The notes beneath the pieces were generated by a model. That model did not search any database, was not told the origin of the DNA, and saw only the letters and a list, made by a program, of their open reading frames with translations. The position numbers and the translations under genes are program-made. From Sphingomonas aracearum (GTDB lineage Bacteria > Pseudomonadota > Alphaproteobacteria > Sphingomonadales > Sphingomonadaceae), in assembly GCF_003345355.1 (NCBI RefSeq), contig NZ_QQNB01000002.1:372001-436000 (forward strand): a DNA stretch of 64,000 nt, in the 5' to 3' direction. Of this stretch, positions 37,291-46,172 are shown piece after piece (position 1 is the stretch's first letter; the number at the start of each line of letters is the position of its first letter).

Positions 37291-37347
37291 CGGGGCGAGG
37301 ACCGGCATTCCGCTCTTTAACCAGAGCGCTCAGCTCGCCTCGCCCCC

Positions 37348-39774
37348 TCAGAACGCGAAGCTCACCGTCGCGCCATAGGTCCGCGGATCGCCCGGCTGGC
37401 CGACGATCAGGCCGGTGCTGCCCGACTGCGTCGCCAGCAGCTCAAAATAGTCCTGGTTGAACGCGTTGCGCAGCCAGGCGAACACGTTGATCCCGCCCTC
37501 TTCCTTGTAGCCCAGCCGGAAGTTGCTCAGCGAATAGCCGCCAATGTCGGTGTAGATCGACCGCGACGGGTTGGCCGAGAACTTCGAGCGATAGCTGCCC
37601 TCATAGCCGAGGTAGAAATTGCCCGGCAGCCCGGCAAACGCCGCCGGATGGTCGTATTCCGCACCGTACGAGAACGCCCATTTCGACACGCCCGGCAGGA
37701 TCTGGCCGGAGACGTTGCAATTGGCCGGGCTGATCCCGCCCGGCGTCCCGGGCGCGCTGGCGGCCTGCCCCGCCGCCGCATTGGTGCCGCCGGACAGCTC
37801 CGGCGGGCACGGCGCGTCGGTGAAGCGCACGTATCTGGCATCGGTGAAGGTGCCGTTGGCATAGACGTTCAGCCGCTCGCTCGGCCGAAACGCGCTGTCG
37901 ATTTCCACCCCGCGGGTGCGCACATGCGGCGCATTGGCCAGGTACCCGCGCAGCACGCCCAGCTGCCCGTTGGTGACGGTCGCCTGATAGTCGAAGATGT
38001 CGGTCCAGAACGCCGCCAGGTTCACGGTCGCACGCCGGTCGAGCAGCTGCGTCTTCAGCCCCAGCTCGTAATGGTTGACCTTTTCCGGCTTCACCGTCGC
38101 CGAGGACAGGATCGGGTTGTTGCCCGCATCCAGCGGCAGGCCCGACAGGTTGATGCCGCCCGACTTGTTGCTGCGCGCATAGGTGAGATAGCCGTGCACG
38201 TCGTCGCTGAAATCATAAGCGAGGTTGATGTCGCCGGTGACGTTCCAGTTGTCGAACTTCGGCTGGTAGCTTTGCGGCGCCAGCACGCCGCGCTGCGCGC
38301 TGGTCAGGGTCGTGCTGCCGGCGCCCGTCGTAACGAGGGAGAGGTAGTCGCCCTCCTTCTCGTCATAGTTCACCCGCAGACCGGGCGCGACCGAGAGCCG
38401 GTCGGTGACATGCCACGTCACCTTGCCGAACACCGCGGCCGAAATGTTGGTGAAGCCGATCGTGTTGCGCGCCGTCAGCCCTGCCGTACCCGCCGCGCTG
38501 AGGAACGCCGGCGCCGCCGCGCCCTGCACCTGCAGCCCTTGCGTGTCGATCGTCTGGTGGAAGAAGAAGGCGCCGACCACATAATCCAAGGCGCGCCGGC
38601 CGTTGGAGGCGGCGCGCAGTTCCTGCGTGAGCTGGCGCTGTTGCGACGGATTGGCCGACACGGTGGTCACCGGCAGGCCGATGAAGTCGCGGTCGTTCGA
38701 CGGGTTCCAGTTCCAGAAGCGCCAGGCGGTGATCGAGGTCAGGGTCGCGGCTCCGACGTCCCAGTTGGCCGTCAGCGACAGGCCGCCGAGCGATTGCCTG
38801 GCCTGAAGCGGCGTGTCGACATCGGTGATGCGGTCGAACGGATCGGTCGACGGCACGGCATAGCCCTGGGCCGCCGCCAATGCCGCATATTGCCGCGCGA
38901 GCGGCCGCTGCGTCGCGCCGACCCGCGCATAATATTGCACGCAGCAGCGCGGGTTCTGCCGATTATAGTCGCCGGCGAACGTCACATCCAGGTTCGGCGC
39001 GGCGCGCCACAGGATCTGCGTCTTGAGGCCGAGATTGTCCTGGCTGTTCTGCCATTCGTCGGCACGCAGATTGTAGATCGTGCCCCGCCGCGTGGTGAGC
39101 GAGCCGGACAGGCGGATGGCGATCTGGTCGGCCACCAGCGGGCCGGACACCGAGCCCTTGGCCTGGAAGAAATCGTAGTTTCCGCCGGACAGCTCCACCC
39201 GCGCTTCGGGCTCGAAGCTCGGCGCACGGCTGATGATGTTGATCGCGCCCGCCGTGGTGTTCTTGCCGTACAAAGTGCCCTGCGGCCCGCGAAGCACCTC
39301 GATCCGCTGCGTGTCGGTGAAGTCGAACGTCGCCGACGCGATGCGGCTGTAATAGACGCCGTCCACATAGATGCCGACGCCCTGCTCGATCCCGTCGTTG
39401 GTTAAACCGAACGGCGCGCCCAGGCCGCGGATGTTCGCCGCCGAATTGCGCGGGTTGGTGGAGTAGAATTGCAGGCTCGGCTGCAATTGGGTGAGCCGGT
39501 TGACGTTGTAGGCGCCGGTTTCCGCCAGCGCCGTGCCGCCGATCACCGAAATCGCGATCGGCACCCGCTGCACCGACTCGCTGCGCCGCCGCGCGGTGAC
39601 GACGATGTCGCCCCCGCCCTGCTGCGCCGCACCGAGCCGCCCGGGTACGGGCTCGGCATCCTCCTGTGCGGCGGGCGGCGTGGTCGTCTGCACGTCGGGC
39701 CCGGCGGTCGGGGGTGCCGGCGCGGGACTGGCGGCGATCTGCAGCGCGAGCAGAAGCGTAGCCGGAGCGGTCAT
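37348..39774 (-). CDS. TonB-dependent receptor
   Basis: 808-residue outer-membrane receptor that takes up a ligand with energy from TonB. Signal peptide to about residue 15, a Pro-rich linker, TonB box DIVVTA at 56-61, plug domain with the LRGPQGTLYGKNTTAGAIN pattern, and a beta-barrel ending in VSFAF as outer-membrane proteins do. The ligand is unknown; no SusD, lipase or carbohydrate gene is adjacent. Start 39774 was chosen by GGGAG ahead; an upstream ATG at 39801 is less likely. Confidence 0.92.
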   Translation of the reverse strand: MTAPATLLLALQIAASPAPAPPTAGPDVQTTTPPAAQEDAEPVPGRLGAAQQGGGDIVVTARRRSESVQRVPIAISVIGGTALAETGAYNVNRLTQLQPSLQFYSTNPRNSAANIRGLGAPFGLTNDGIEQGVGIYVDGVYYSRIASATFDFTDTQRIEVLRGPQGTLYGKNTTAGAINIISRAPSFEPEARVELSGGNYDFFQAKGSVSGPLVADQIAIRLSGSLTTRRGTIYNLRADEWQNSQDNLGLKTQILWRAAPNLDVTFAGDYNRQNPRCCVQYYARVGATQRPLARQYAALAAAQGYAVPSTDPFDRITDVDTPLQARQSLGGLSLTANWDVGAATLTSITAWRFWNWNPSNDRDFIGLPVTTVSANPSQQRQLTQELRAASNGRRALDYVVGAFFFHQTIDTQGLQVQGAAAPAFLSAAGTAGLTARNTIGFTNISAAVFGKVTWHVTDRLSVAPGLRVNYDEKEGDYLSLVTTGAGSTTLTSAQRGVLAPQSYQPKFDNWNVTGDINLAYDFSDDVHGYLTYARSNKSGGINLSGLPLDAGNNPILSSATVKPEKVNHYELGLKTQLLDRRATVNLAAFWTDIFDYQATVTNGQLGVLRGYLANAPHVRTRGVEIDSAFRPSERLNVYANGTFTDARYVRFTDAPCPPELSGGTNAAAGQAASAPGTPGGISPANCNVSGQILPGVSKWAFSYGAEYDHPAAFAGLPGNFYLGYEGSYRSKFSANPSRSIYTDIGGYSLSNFRLGYKEEGGINVFAWLRNAFNQDYFELLATQSGSTGLIVGQPGDPRTYGATVSFAF

Positions 39775-39887
39775 CGTCGAATCTCCCTCTTCGGGGAGCA
39801 ATCTCCACTACTTTGCTCGGATATCAGCCGGCTGCATTCTTTGTGCGGCGATAGTTGCGCTTCGTCGCATTTGGTGCCGCTCCGGCC

Positions 39888-39916
39888 CTTGAAACGCGCG
39901 ACCTCCTTCCCACATT
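39888..39916 (+). promoter_or_regulatory. sigma-32-like promoter of hsp20
   Basis: CTTGAAA at 39888-39894, then 14 bases, then CCCACATT at 39909-39916. This is close to the heat-shock consensus (CTTGAAA, 13-15 bases, CCCCATxT). It points to the hsp20 gene and would give a leader of about 90 bases. Confidence 0.55.
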
Positions 39917-39976
39917 GTGAAGCGTACGGCGCCACACAGGGCCGTGCCGACGAGGTGTCGCGCAGCAAGCGGGCGC

Positions 39977-40009
39977 CTCTCGCATCATCTCGCTTAGCAA
40001 TGAGGAGAG
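39977..40009 (+). promoter_or_regulatory. hairpin covering the hsp20 ribosome binding site
   Basis: CTCTC (39977-39981) can pair with GAGAG (40005-40009), and CAT (39983-39985) with ATG (40000-40002), with a small internal loop. The pairing hides the AGGAG at 40003-40007 that lies eight bases before the start. It could act as an RNA thermometer; the stem is short and this is inference. Confidence 0.35.
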
Positions 40010-40015
40010 ACCAAC

Positions 40016-40495
40016 ATGCGTCAGTTCGATCTTACCCCGTTCCGCCGCTCCACCATCGGTTTCGACCGCCTGTTCGACATGCTCGAAACCAGCGCGCGGC
40101 AGCAGGCGGCGGACAATTACCCGCCCTTCAACCTCGAGCGCCTCGCCGAGGACCGTTACCGCATCACGCTCGCGGTGGCCGGGTTCGGCCGTGACGAGAT
40201 CGAGATCGTCGCGCAGCAGAACCTGCTGACGGTGAAGGGCAAGAAGGAAGACAAGGACGCCCAGGGCGGCGCCTTTCTTCACCTCGGCATCGCCAATCGC
40301 AGCTTCGAGCGCCGCTTCGAGCTGGCCGATTTCGTCCGGGTGGACGACGCTCGGCTGAACGACGGTCTGCTGATCGTCGATCTGGTGCGCGAAGTGCCCG
40401 AAGCGATGAAGCCCAAGACGATCGCGATCAAGACGGGCGCTCCGCTCGCCGCGATCGACGGCGGCCAGGTCGACGCCCAGTCGCAGGCCGCCTAA
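40016..40495 (+). CDS. ibpA: Hsp20 family small heat-shock protein
   Basis: 159-residue alpha-crystallin chaperone that holds unfolding proteins. N-terminus FRRSTIGFDRLFDMLE is typical of IbpA-like proteins, followed by the crystallin domain (YPPFNLERLAEDRYRITLAV, VKGKKE, HLGIANRSFERRFELADFV). It has a heat-shock-like promoter, a possible thermosensor leader and a strong terminator, so it forms its own regulated unit. Confidence 0.93.
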   Translation: MRQFDLTPFRRSTIGFDRLFDMLETSARQQAADNYPPFNLERLAEDRYRITLAVAGFGRDEIEIVAQQNLLTVKGKKEDKDAQGGAFLHLGIANRSFERRFELADFVRVDDARLNDGLLIVDLVREVPEAMKPKTIAIKTGAPLAAIDGGQVDAQSQAA

Positions 40496-40531
40496 GAGGT
40501 CGGCGCGTTTAGCTCCCTTTCACGCGCCGCG

Positions 40532-40571
40532 AGGGCGTCCGGGCCGAACGGCTCGGGCGCCCTTCCTTTTT
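40532..40571 (+). terminator. Rho-independent terminator of hsp20
   Basis: Fourteen-base-pair hairpin (40532-40545 with 40550-40563, two G-T pairs, GAAC loop) followed by TCCTTTTT, 36 bases after the hsp20 stop. Confidence 0.85.
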
Positions 40572-40578
40572 GCCAATC

Positions 40579-40695
40579 ACCGTTCGTCTCGAGTAGCCGT
40601 CGAGCTTGTCGAGATGACGTATCGAGAGATCGCGCCGTGCGGAATCTCTCGACACAGGCTCTCGACAAGCTCGATCCTTACTCGAGACGAACGGT
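40579..40695. repeat. 117-base element with 15-bp terminal inverted repeats
   Basis: ACCGTTCGTCTCGAG at 40579-40593 is exactly inverted at 40681-40695. Inside lie further inverted CGAGCTTGTCGAG/CTCGACAAGCTCG copies. Same family as 46897-46961 and 19121-19232. Too short to encode protein; sits between hsp20 and pyrG. Confidence 0.8.
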
Positions 40696-40702
40696 TTGGG
40701 CC

Positions 40703-42337
40703 TCAAACCAGCCGGCTCTGCCGCACCGCCGCCTCGATGAAGCTCTTGAACAGCGGGTGCGGGTCGAACGGCTTGCTCTTCAGCTCCGGGTGGAACTGCA
40801 CGCCGACGAACCACGGATGGTCCGGCCGCTCGACGATCTCGGGCAGCGTGCCGTCCGGCGACATGCCGCTGAACACCAGCCCCGTCTTCTCCAGCGGCTC
40901 GCGATAGGCGGTGTTCACCTCGTAGCGATGACGATGCCGCTCCGAAATGTCGGTCGAGCCGTAGATCGAGGCGACCACCGAATTGCCGGCAAGCTTGGCG
41001 TCGTACGCGCCCAGCCGCATGGTGCCGCCCAGGTCGCCTTCGGCCTCGCGCTTCTCCAGCCCCTCGCGGCCCATCCATTCGGTGATCATCCCGACCACCG
41101 GCTCCTTCGTTTCGCCGAACTCGGTCGAGGAGGCGTTGGGCACGCCGGCCAGGTTCCGCATGCCCTCGACGCACGCCATCTGCATGCCGAAGCAGATGCC
41201 GAAATAGGGGATCTCCCGCTCGCGCGCGAAACGCACGCTGGCGATCTTGCCCTCCGCCCCACGCTCGCCGAACGCGCCGGGCACCAGGATCGCGTGGCAC
41301 GGCTCCAGCCGGGCGGCGATGTCGCTTTCCTCGCCTTCGAACAGCTCGGCATCGATCCACTGGATGTTCACCTTGACGCGGTTGGCGATGCCGCCATGCG
41401 TCAGCGCCTCGTTCAGCGACTTGTAGGCATCCGGCAGGCCGACATATTTGCCGACCACGCCCACCGTCACCTCGCCCTCCGGATTGGCGACCCGGTCCAT
41501 GATGTCGGTCCAGCGCGACAGGTCCGGCGTGCCTTCCGGCTCGATGCCGAACGCGCGCAGCACTTCGCTGTCCAGCCCCTCGGCATGGTATTGCAGCGGC
41601 ACCGAATAGATCGACCTAGCATCCAGCGCCGCGATCACCGCTTCGCGGCGCACGTTACAGAACTGCGCGATCTTGGCGCGCTCGGTCGCGGGCAGCGGAT
41701 GCTCGCAACGGCAGACCAGCACGTCCGGGGCGACGCCCAGTGCGGAAATCTCGCGCACCGAATGCTGCGTCGGCTTTGTCTTCAGCTCGCCCGCCGCGGC
41801 GATGTACGGCACCAGCGTCAGGTGCACGCTGATCGACTGGCCGCGGCCCAGATCGTTCTTCAGCTGGCGGATCGCCTCGATGAAGGGCAGCGACTCGATG
41901 TCGCCCACCGTGCCGCCGATCTCGCACAACACGAAGTCGAGCCCGTCGACATCGTCCAGCGCGAACGCCTTGATCGCATCCGTCACGTGCGGGATCACCT
42001 GCACCGTCGCGCCCAGATACTCGCCGCGCCGCTCGCGCCGGATGATCGTCTGGTAGATGCGCCCGGAGGTGACGTTGTCGGACTGGTGCGCCGCCACGCC
42101 GGTGAAGCGCTCGTAATGGCCGAGGTCGAGGTCGGTCTCCGCCCCGTCGTCGGTCACGAACACCTCGCCGTGCTGATACGGGCTCATCGTGCCCGGATCG
42201 ACGTTGAGATAGGGATCGAACTTGCGGATGCGGACCTTGTAGCCGCGCGCCTGGAGCAGCGCCGCGAGGGAGGCCGCCATGAGGCCCTTGCCGAGCGAGG
42301 AAACCACGCCGCCGGTGATGAAGATGAACCGCGCCAT
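40703..42337 (-). CDS. pyrG: CTP synthase
   Basis: Makes CTP from UTP, ATP and glutamine. 544 residues: an N-terminal synthetase domain with [19 protein letters not shown] and a C-terminal glutamine amidotransferase with the nucleophile Cys in [10 protein letters not shown] and the His-Glu in FHPELKSKP. Length is normal. It lies downstream of secG on the same strand with an 86-base gap. Confidence 0.96.
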   Translation of the reverse strand: MARFIFITGGVVSSLGKGLMAASLAALLQARGYKVRIRKFDPYLNVDPGTMSPYQHGEVFVTDDGAETDLDLGHYERFTGVAAHQSDNVTSGRIYQTIIRRERRGEYLGATVQVIPHVTDAIKAFALDDVDGLDFVLCEIGGTVGDIESLPFIEAIRQLKNDLGRGQSISVHLTLVPYIAAAGELKTKPTQHSVREISALGVAPDVLVCRCEHPLPATERAKIAQFCNVRREAVIAALDARSIYSVPLQYHAEGLDSEVLRAFGIEPEGTPDLSRWTDIMDRVANPEGEVTVGVVGKYVGLPDAYKSLNEALTHGGIANRVKVNIQWIDAELFEGEESDIAARLEPCHAILVPGAFGERGAEGKIASVRFAREREIPYFGICFGMQMACVEGMRNLAGVPNASSTEFGETKEPVVGMITEWMGREGLEKREAEGDLGGTMRLGAYDAKLAGNSVVASIYGSTDISERHRHRYEVNTAYREPLEKTGLVFSGMSPDGTLPEIVERPDHPWFVGVQFHPELKSKPFDPHPLFKSFIEAAVRQSRLV

Positions 42338-42423
42338 GGGAGGAATCGCCTAGCTTGAATGGGGCACGCACGGCAAGCGCCCGGTTCTCCCGAGCGTGCC
42401 GATGGAACGACGAACCGGTGCGT

Positions 42424-42846
42424 TTATTGCGCGAGCGGGACCGAGCTGTTGCCGCCCGTCGCCGGCGCCGACTCGTTGCCGGCCGCGACACCGGCGGCGC
42501 CGGAGAACGGGCCCACGCCCGTGCCGCCCGACAGCGGCCCCTCGCCCGGGGCCGAGCGCGGCGCGGGCTGCGCGCCGGGGGCGACCGGCTTGATCGAATT
42601 GGGATCGATTGTGCTGGTCCCGCGCGTGGACGCCATCACCGCCAGCACGATGGACATAACGATGAACAAGGTCGCGAGCGTCGCCGTGGCGCGCGTCAGG
42701 AAGTCCGCCGCGCCGCGCGCCGACATCAGCCCGGACGGGCTGCCGCCGGTGGTCAGCCCGCCGCCTTCCGACTTCTGCATCAGGATCACCGCAACGAGCA
42801 GCGCCGCGATGATCGCGTGGACGACGAGCAGAAAGGTGAACAGCAT
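42424..42846 (-). CDS. secG: preprotein translocase subunit SecG
   Basis: 140-residue membrane protein that supports the SecYE channel. Two membrane helices (residues about 1-22 and 53-72) flank the family motif GGLTTGGSPSGLMSARGAADFLTR. After the second helix it has a 65-residue Pro/Gly/Ala tail, longer than in E. coli but common in alphaproteobacteria. Start at 42846 directly begins the first helix. Confidence 0.92.
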   Translation of the reverse strand: MLFTFLLVVHAIIAALLVAVILMQKSEGGGLTTGGSPSGLMSARGAADFLTRATATLATLFIVMSIVLAVMASTRGTSTIDPNSIKPVAPGAQPAPRSAPGEGPLSGGTGVGPFSGAAGVAAGNESAPATGGNSSVPLAQ

Positions 42847-43025
42847 CGGTGCGGGGCAGACCTGGTGTGGGAGGGGAAGGCGCGCACATAAGCGAGCCGG
42901 CCGCAGCGATCAACCGCCAAGCCCCTCGGGCGTCAGACATTTCGCCTCCGCACTGAAACCGAAACGTGAACGGCGGCGTTAAGACCGTCACTTGGTGCAA
43001 GCCATTCTCAAGGCAGGTAGGTGAC

Positions 43026-43382
43026 GTGACATTAGCCATCGACCGATCTCTGGGATCCTGGATGAACACGCTGGTGGACTATGTCCGTTCCGGCGAACCC
43101 GATCTGACCAATCGCCAGATGGCGCTGCTGCTGGTGGTGTATCTCAATCCCGGTCCCCACACGGTGCGGGGCCTGGCCCGCGCGCTCAACGTTTCGAAGC
43201 CGGTGGTCACGCGCGCCTTGAACAGGCTCGGGTCGCTCGGCTATCTGCGCCGCCAACGTGACGACACGGACAAGCGCAACATCTTCGTGGCGCGTACCTC
43301 CGAAGGGGCAGAGTTTCTTGAAGAATTCGGTCAGTTCATCGGCGATGCCGAACAGCCCGTCGCTCGGGCAGGCAACGCGTAA
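43026..43382 (+). CDS. MarR-family winged-helix regulator
   Basis: 118-residue DNA-binding protein: TNRQMALLLVVYLNPGPHTV, the recognition part LARALNVSKPVVTRALNRLG, and the wing RRQRDDTDKRNIFVARTSEG. It belongs to the MarR group that answers small ligands, often phenolics. The GTG at 43026 with AGGTAGGTG ahead was preferred to a GTG at 42966. Its last codons overlap the SH3 protein gene, which then overlaps argC. Confidence 0.82.
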   Translation: MTLAIDRSLGSWMNTLVDYVRSGEPDLTNRQMALLLVVYLNPGPHTVRGLARALNVSKPVVTRALNRLGSLGYLRRQRDDTDKRNIFVARTSEGAEFLEEFGQFIGDAEQPVARAGNA

Positions 43383-43695
43383 GAGTTTCGCGCTGACCGG
43401 ACGCTCGCGTGCCTTTGATCGCCGTACCCAGGCGGTGCGCGCGGACATTGCGGACGTCCGCCTCGCCGATCAGGTGTTCGCGCCCCATTATGCCGCGCCC
43501 ATGCCGCTCGTGCTGACCGCCGCCGCCGCCCTTGTCGAGCGTCCTTCGGCGGATGCCGAAATGCTCGCGCAACTCGCTGCGGGAGACGTGTTCGAAGCGC
43601 TGGATTTCGCCGGCGGCCATGCCTGGGGCATCGCGCCGGGCAAGGGGCTGGTCGGCTATCTCCCGCTCTCCGCATTGGGCCGGGGCGCGGCATGA
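43345..43695 (+). CDS. SH3-domain protein (NlpC/P60 N-domain remnant)
   Basis: 116 residues; the core FDRRTQAVRADIADVRLADQ, FAPHYAAPMPLVLTAAAALV and GYLPLSALG is the SH3-like domain found at the N-terminus of C40 (NlpC/P60) peptidases in sphingomonads. The peptidase domain itself is absent: the stop follows the SH3 fold and overlaps argC (ATGA). It may bind cell wall without cutting it, or be a remnant. The start is unsure; the frame overlaps the MarR gene by 38 bases. Confidence 0.65.
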   Translation: MPNSPSLGQATRKSFALTGRSRAFDRRTQAVRADIADVRLADQVFAPHYAAPMPLVLTAAAALVERPSADAEMLAQLAAGDVFEALDFAGGHAWGIAPGKGLVGYLPLSALGRGAA

Positions 43696-44621
43696 GCATC
43701 AGCGTCTTCATCGACGGCGCGGCCGGCACCACCGGGCTGGAGATCCGCGAGCGGCTGGCCGGGCGCGACCGGATCGAGATCGTCACCCTGCCCGACGACA
43801 AGCGCAAGGACGCCGCCGCGCGCGCCGAGGCGTTGAACGACAGCCAGTTCGTGATCCTCTGCCTGCCCGACGAGGCGGCACGCGAGGCGGTGTCCCTCAT
43901 CGCCAACCCGCACACGCGGGTGATCGACGCGTCCACCGCGTTCCGGGTCGCGCCGGACTGGACCTATGGCTTTCCCGAGCTGGAACCCAGCCAGCAGGCC
44001 GCCGTCGCCGAGGCGAGCCGCGTCAGCAATCCCGGCTGCTATCCCACCGGCTTTCTGGCGCTGGTTCGCCCGCTGATCCGCGCCGGGATGATCCCGGTGG
44101 ACTGGCCGCTGACGGTCAACGCCATGTCGGGCTATTCGGGCGGCGGCAAGGCGATGATCGCCGAGTTCGAGGGGGCAGACCGTGCCCCGGCCGCCCGCCC
44201 CTATGCCCTGTCGCTGGCGCACAAGCATCTGCCCGAGATGCAGAAGCATGCCCGCATCGAGCACCCGCCGATCTTCCAGCCGTCCGTGGTCAACACCTAT
44301 CGCGGGATGATCGTGGAAGTGCCGCTGCCGCTGCACGCCTTTCACCGCCGGCCGAGCCTGGAGGCGGTCGAATCGGCGCTGCGCGACGCCTACAAGGACA
44401 GTCCGCTGATCGCGGTGGCGGACGGCGATGTCGGCACCGTCTCGATCGAGGACGATGCCGGTACCGATCGGCTGACCGTGCGCGTGTCCGGCAATCCGGC
44501 GACCGGACAGGCGCTGCTGATCGCCACGCTCGACAATCTCGGCAAGGGCGCGGCCGGCGCGGCGGTGCAGAACCTCAACATCATGGCCGGGCTTGATCCG
44601 GTCGCCGGGCTGGTGCTCTAG
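43692..44621 (+). CDS. argC: N-acetyl-gamma-glutamyl-phosphate reductase
   Basis: Third step of arginine synthesis: NADPH reduction of N-acetylglutamyl phosphate. 309 residues, the shorter class 2 form. It has the nucleotide-binding IDGAAGTTGLEIRERL, the active-site Cys in VSNPGCYPTGF, and EHPPIFQPSVVNTYRGM near the C-terminus. Overlap with the SH3 gene suggests coupled translation; no other arg gene is nearby. Confidence 0.92.
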   Translation: MSISVFIDGAAGTTGLEIRERLAGRDRIEIVTLPDDKRKDAAARAEALNDSQFVILCLPDEAAREAVSLIANPHTRVIDASTAFRVAPDWTYGFPELEPSQQAAVAEASRVSNPGCYPTGFLALVRPLIRAGMIPVDWPLTVNAMSGYSGGGKAMIAEFEGADRAPAARPYALSLAHKHLPEMQKHARIEHPPIFQPSVVNTYRGMIVEVPLPLHAFHRRPSLEAVESALRDAYKDSPLIAVADGDVGTVSIEDDAGTDRLTVRVSGNPATGQALLIATLDNLGKGAAGAAVQNLNIMAGLDPVAGLVL

Positions 44622-44667
44622 GCACGCAGCGTTATTCGGCTGCGGCCGTTTGGGAAAGGACACACGC

Positions 44668-46131
44668 ATGGAGCGCAAGCCCGTAGGCAAGCTGCTGCTG
44701 TTCGGCGCAACGGGCGATCTGGCGCGGCGCATGCTGCTGCCCTCGCTCTACGGCCTGCATGCCGATGGCCTGCTGCCGGAAGGGCTGACGATCACCGGCT
44801 CGGCGCGCAGCGACCTGGACGACAAGGGCTTCCGTGCCTTCACCCGCAAGGCGCTCGACCAGTTCCTGTCGGAGGACCGCAAGAACGAGTCGGCGCTGGC
44901 CGGCTTCCTCGACCGGCTCGACTTCCAGGCCGCCGACCTGTCGGACGAGAGCACGTTCCAGGCGCTGGCCGACAAGGTGGGCGACGTTGCCGGCGGGCTC
45001 GCCATCTTCCTGTCCACCGCCCCGTCGCTATTCGAGCCGGCGGTGAAAGGCCTGCAGAAGGTCGGGCTGGCCGGCGAAACGGTGCGCATCGGCCTGGAAA
45101 AGCCGCTCGGCTACGATCTTCCTTCCAGCCGCGAGATCAACGACACGGTGGCCGCGGTCTTCCCGGAGGAGCGCATCTTCCGCATCGACCATTATCTCGG
45201 CAAGGAGACGGTGCAGAACATCCTGACGCTGCGCTTCGGCAACAGCTTCTTCGAGCCGGTGTGGAGCGCGCAAGGGATCGACAACGTCCAGATCACCATC
45301 GCCGAGACGGTCGGGCTGGAGGATCGCGCCGGATATTACGAGGGCGCCGGCGCGCTGCGCGACATGGTGACCAACCACATGCTCCAGCTGCTCGCGCTGA
45401 TCGCGATGGAGCCGCCGGCCCGCTATGACGGCACCGCGATCCGCGACGAAAAGGCCAAGGTGTTCCGCTCGCTCCGCCTCATGAAGCCGGAGGAAGTGCC
45501 GCATTACACCGTCACCGGCCAGTATGTCGGCGGCGCGGTGAAGGGCGAGATCGTCAAGGGCTATGACGAGGAGCTCGGCAAGGATTCCGATGTCGAGACC
45601 TTTGTCGCGATCAAGGCCTTTGTCGACAACTGGCGCTGGCAGGGCGTGCCCTTCTACATCCGCACCGGCAAGCGCATGGCCGTGCGCCGCTCGGAGATCG
45701 CCGTCCAGTTCAAGCCGGTGCCGCACTCCATGTTCTCCGGCCGCGGCGGGCTGCTGCAGCCCAACACGCTCGTCATCCGCCTACAGCCGGAGGAATATAT
45801 CGAGCTGCTGGTGATGGCCAAGGAGCCGGGGCTGGATCGCGAGGGCGTGCGCCTGCGCGAGGTGCCGCTGAAGCTCAGCCTCGACGCCGAATTCGCCGGC
45901 ACCCGCCGCCGCATCGCCTATGAGCGGCTGCTGCTCGACCTGATCGAAGGCGATCCCACCCTGTTCGTCCGTCGCGACGAGGTGGAGGCGCAATGGACCT
46001 GGACCGATGCGATCCGCGCCGGCTGGGACGCGAACCGCACCAAGCCGAGACACTATCCCGCCGGCACCTGGGGCCCGGCCGCCTCCATCGCGCTGACCGA
46101 GCGCGACGGCGTCACCTGGCAGGACGATTGA
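44668..46131 (+). CDS. zwf: glucose-6-phosphate dehydrogenase
   Basis: Oxidises glucose-6-phosphate to 6-phosphogluconolactone. 487 residues with the NADP loop FGATGDLARR near residue 12 and the active-site RIDHYLGKE near 172-180. GGAAAGGA precedes the ATG. It starts the zwf-pgl-edd-glk-eda operon, the complete Entner-Doudoroff entry set. Confidence 0.96.
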   Translation: MERKPVGKLLLFGATGDLARRMLLPSLYGLHADGLLPEGLTITGSARSDLDDKGFRAFTRKALDQFLSEDRKNESALAGFLDRLDFQAADLSDESTFQALADKVGDVAGGLAIFLSTAPSLFEPAVKGLQKVGLAGETVRIGLEKPLGYDLPSSREINDTVAAVFPEERIFRIDHYLGKETVQNILTLRFGNSFFEPVWSAQGIDNVQITIAETVGLEDRAGYYEGAGALRDMVTNHMLQLLALIAMEPPARYDGTAIRDEKAKVFRSLRLMKPEEVPHYTVTGQYVGGAVKGEIVKGYDEELGKDSDVETFVAIKAFVDNWRWQGVPFYIRTGKRMAVRRSEIAVQFKPVPHSMFSGRGGLLQPNTLVIRLQPEEYIELLVMAKEPGLDREGVRLREVPLKLSLDAEFAGTRRRIAYERLLLDLIEGDPTLFVRRDEVEAQWTWTDAIRAGWDANRTKPRHYPAGTWGPAASIALTERDGVTWQDD

Positions 46132-46172
46132 GCGATCCCCTGCCCCGTCCCACGAATACGAAAGAGAAGAAC

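Larger units (their letters stand above)
36576..37347. other. long spacer: candidate RNA and tandem repeats, no gene
   Basis: 772 bases between the lolC start and the end of the TonB receptor gene. The first 180 bases hold no clear element. 36782-36876 has three successive hairpins (separate entry). 36882-37015 has a loosely repeated GGGGCGAAGGCGCAAAGCCG motif. 37069-37290 is an imperfect tandem duplication of about 132 bases with GC palindromes. No open frame with coding character was seen. Confidence 0.7.
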
